Position numbers and translations under genes: made by a program. Shown here in pieces: positions 13,591 to 13,642 of a DNA stretch of 13,642 bases. Origin of the DNA: Spirochaetia bacterium (GTDB taxonomy: Bacteria > Spirochaetota > Spirochaetia > Treponematales > Treponemataceae). Each line of letters begins with the position of its first letter. Within the stretch, counting starts at the first letter, position 1. The stretch spans positions 1 to 13,642 of the forward strand of contig CAAGIR010000189.1 in NCBI GenBank assembly GCA_900769975.1. Direction: 5' to 3'. The notes under the pieces are model-generated. The model searched no databases. It worked only from the letters and a program-made list of their open reading frames with translations, and was not told where the DNA came from.

Positions 13591-13642
13591 CGCTCTCACC
13601 TCCTCTGCCGTTGGCCAGTGCAGGGAAGGGCGTCGGCGACTC

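Larger units (their letters stand above)
13524..13642. repeat. Right inverted terminal repeat, 119 bp
   Basis: Exact reverse complement of 1-119. Beyond it (13467-13523) lies a unique leader with the ribosome site of gene 1. Because the repeat contains the promoter and iterons, both ends are identical for replication, but only this end has genes downstream of the promoter. Confidence 0.95.

Noticed and set aside
1..13642. tRNA genes, CRISPR arrays or insertion sequences
   Set aside because: No cloverleaf, spaced repeat array or transposase was seen; the only repeats are the terminal ones and their iterons.
1..13642. Recoded stop codons (TGA as Trp)
   Set aside because: TGA ends several genes (for example at 2130, 8853, 9233, 10354 and 13170) and Trp codons are TGG, so the standard code fits.

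Overview
This window looks like a complete small linear phage genome. Its first 119 bases and last 119 bases are perfect inverted copies of each other, and every credible gene (18 of them) lies on the minus strand between these ends. The head and tail genes match the phi29 (Picovirinae / Salasmaviridae-like) short-tailed morphotype: scaffold, HK97-fold capsid protein, tail knob with a Gly/Ala-rich hydrophobic loop, connector, lower collar, fibre, and a gp16-like packaging ATPase. Nearly every gene has a strong AGGAGG-type ribosome site, which suggests a Firmicutes or related low-to-mid GC host (Clostridia, Erysipelotrichia or a wall-less relative). TGA is used as a stop and Trp is TGG, so the standard code applies.

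Transcription runs from the right end to the left. The right inverted repeat carries an extended -10 promoter (TGGTATAAT) that would drive the whole set. The early/replication block (about 13466 to 9233) holds a small HTH-like protein, an SF3 (D5-type) helicase, a 78-aa protein, a very small family B DNA polymerase, a basic 156-aa protein that is the best terminal-protein candidate, and the packaging ATPase. A 194-base gene-free stretch (9039-9232) follows. It is the only real intergenic space and is where a packaging RNA could lie.

The morphogenesis block (9038 to 184) holds two small proteins, scaffold, capsid, a UUCG hairpin, tail knob, an unknown helical protein, connector, lower collar, three consecutive membrane proteins and a collagen-motif fibre. 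A strong hairpin terminator ends the operon at 118-153. It also blocks the copy of the promoter carried by the left inverted repeat.

The unusual part is the replication module. The polymerase has recognisable motifs A, B and C but no 3'-5' exonuclease domain and no visible room for the TPR1/TPR2 insertions that give phi29 polymerase protein-priming and strand displacement. An SF3 helicase, absent from phi29, sits two genes upstream and could supply the unwinding. The repeats carry three 11-bp iterons next to the promoter, which could bind an initiator. No peptidoglycan hydrolase or recognisable lysin is visible anywhere. All assignments are from reading motifs; no database search was run.
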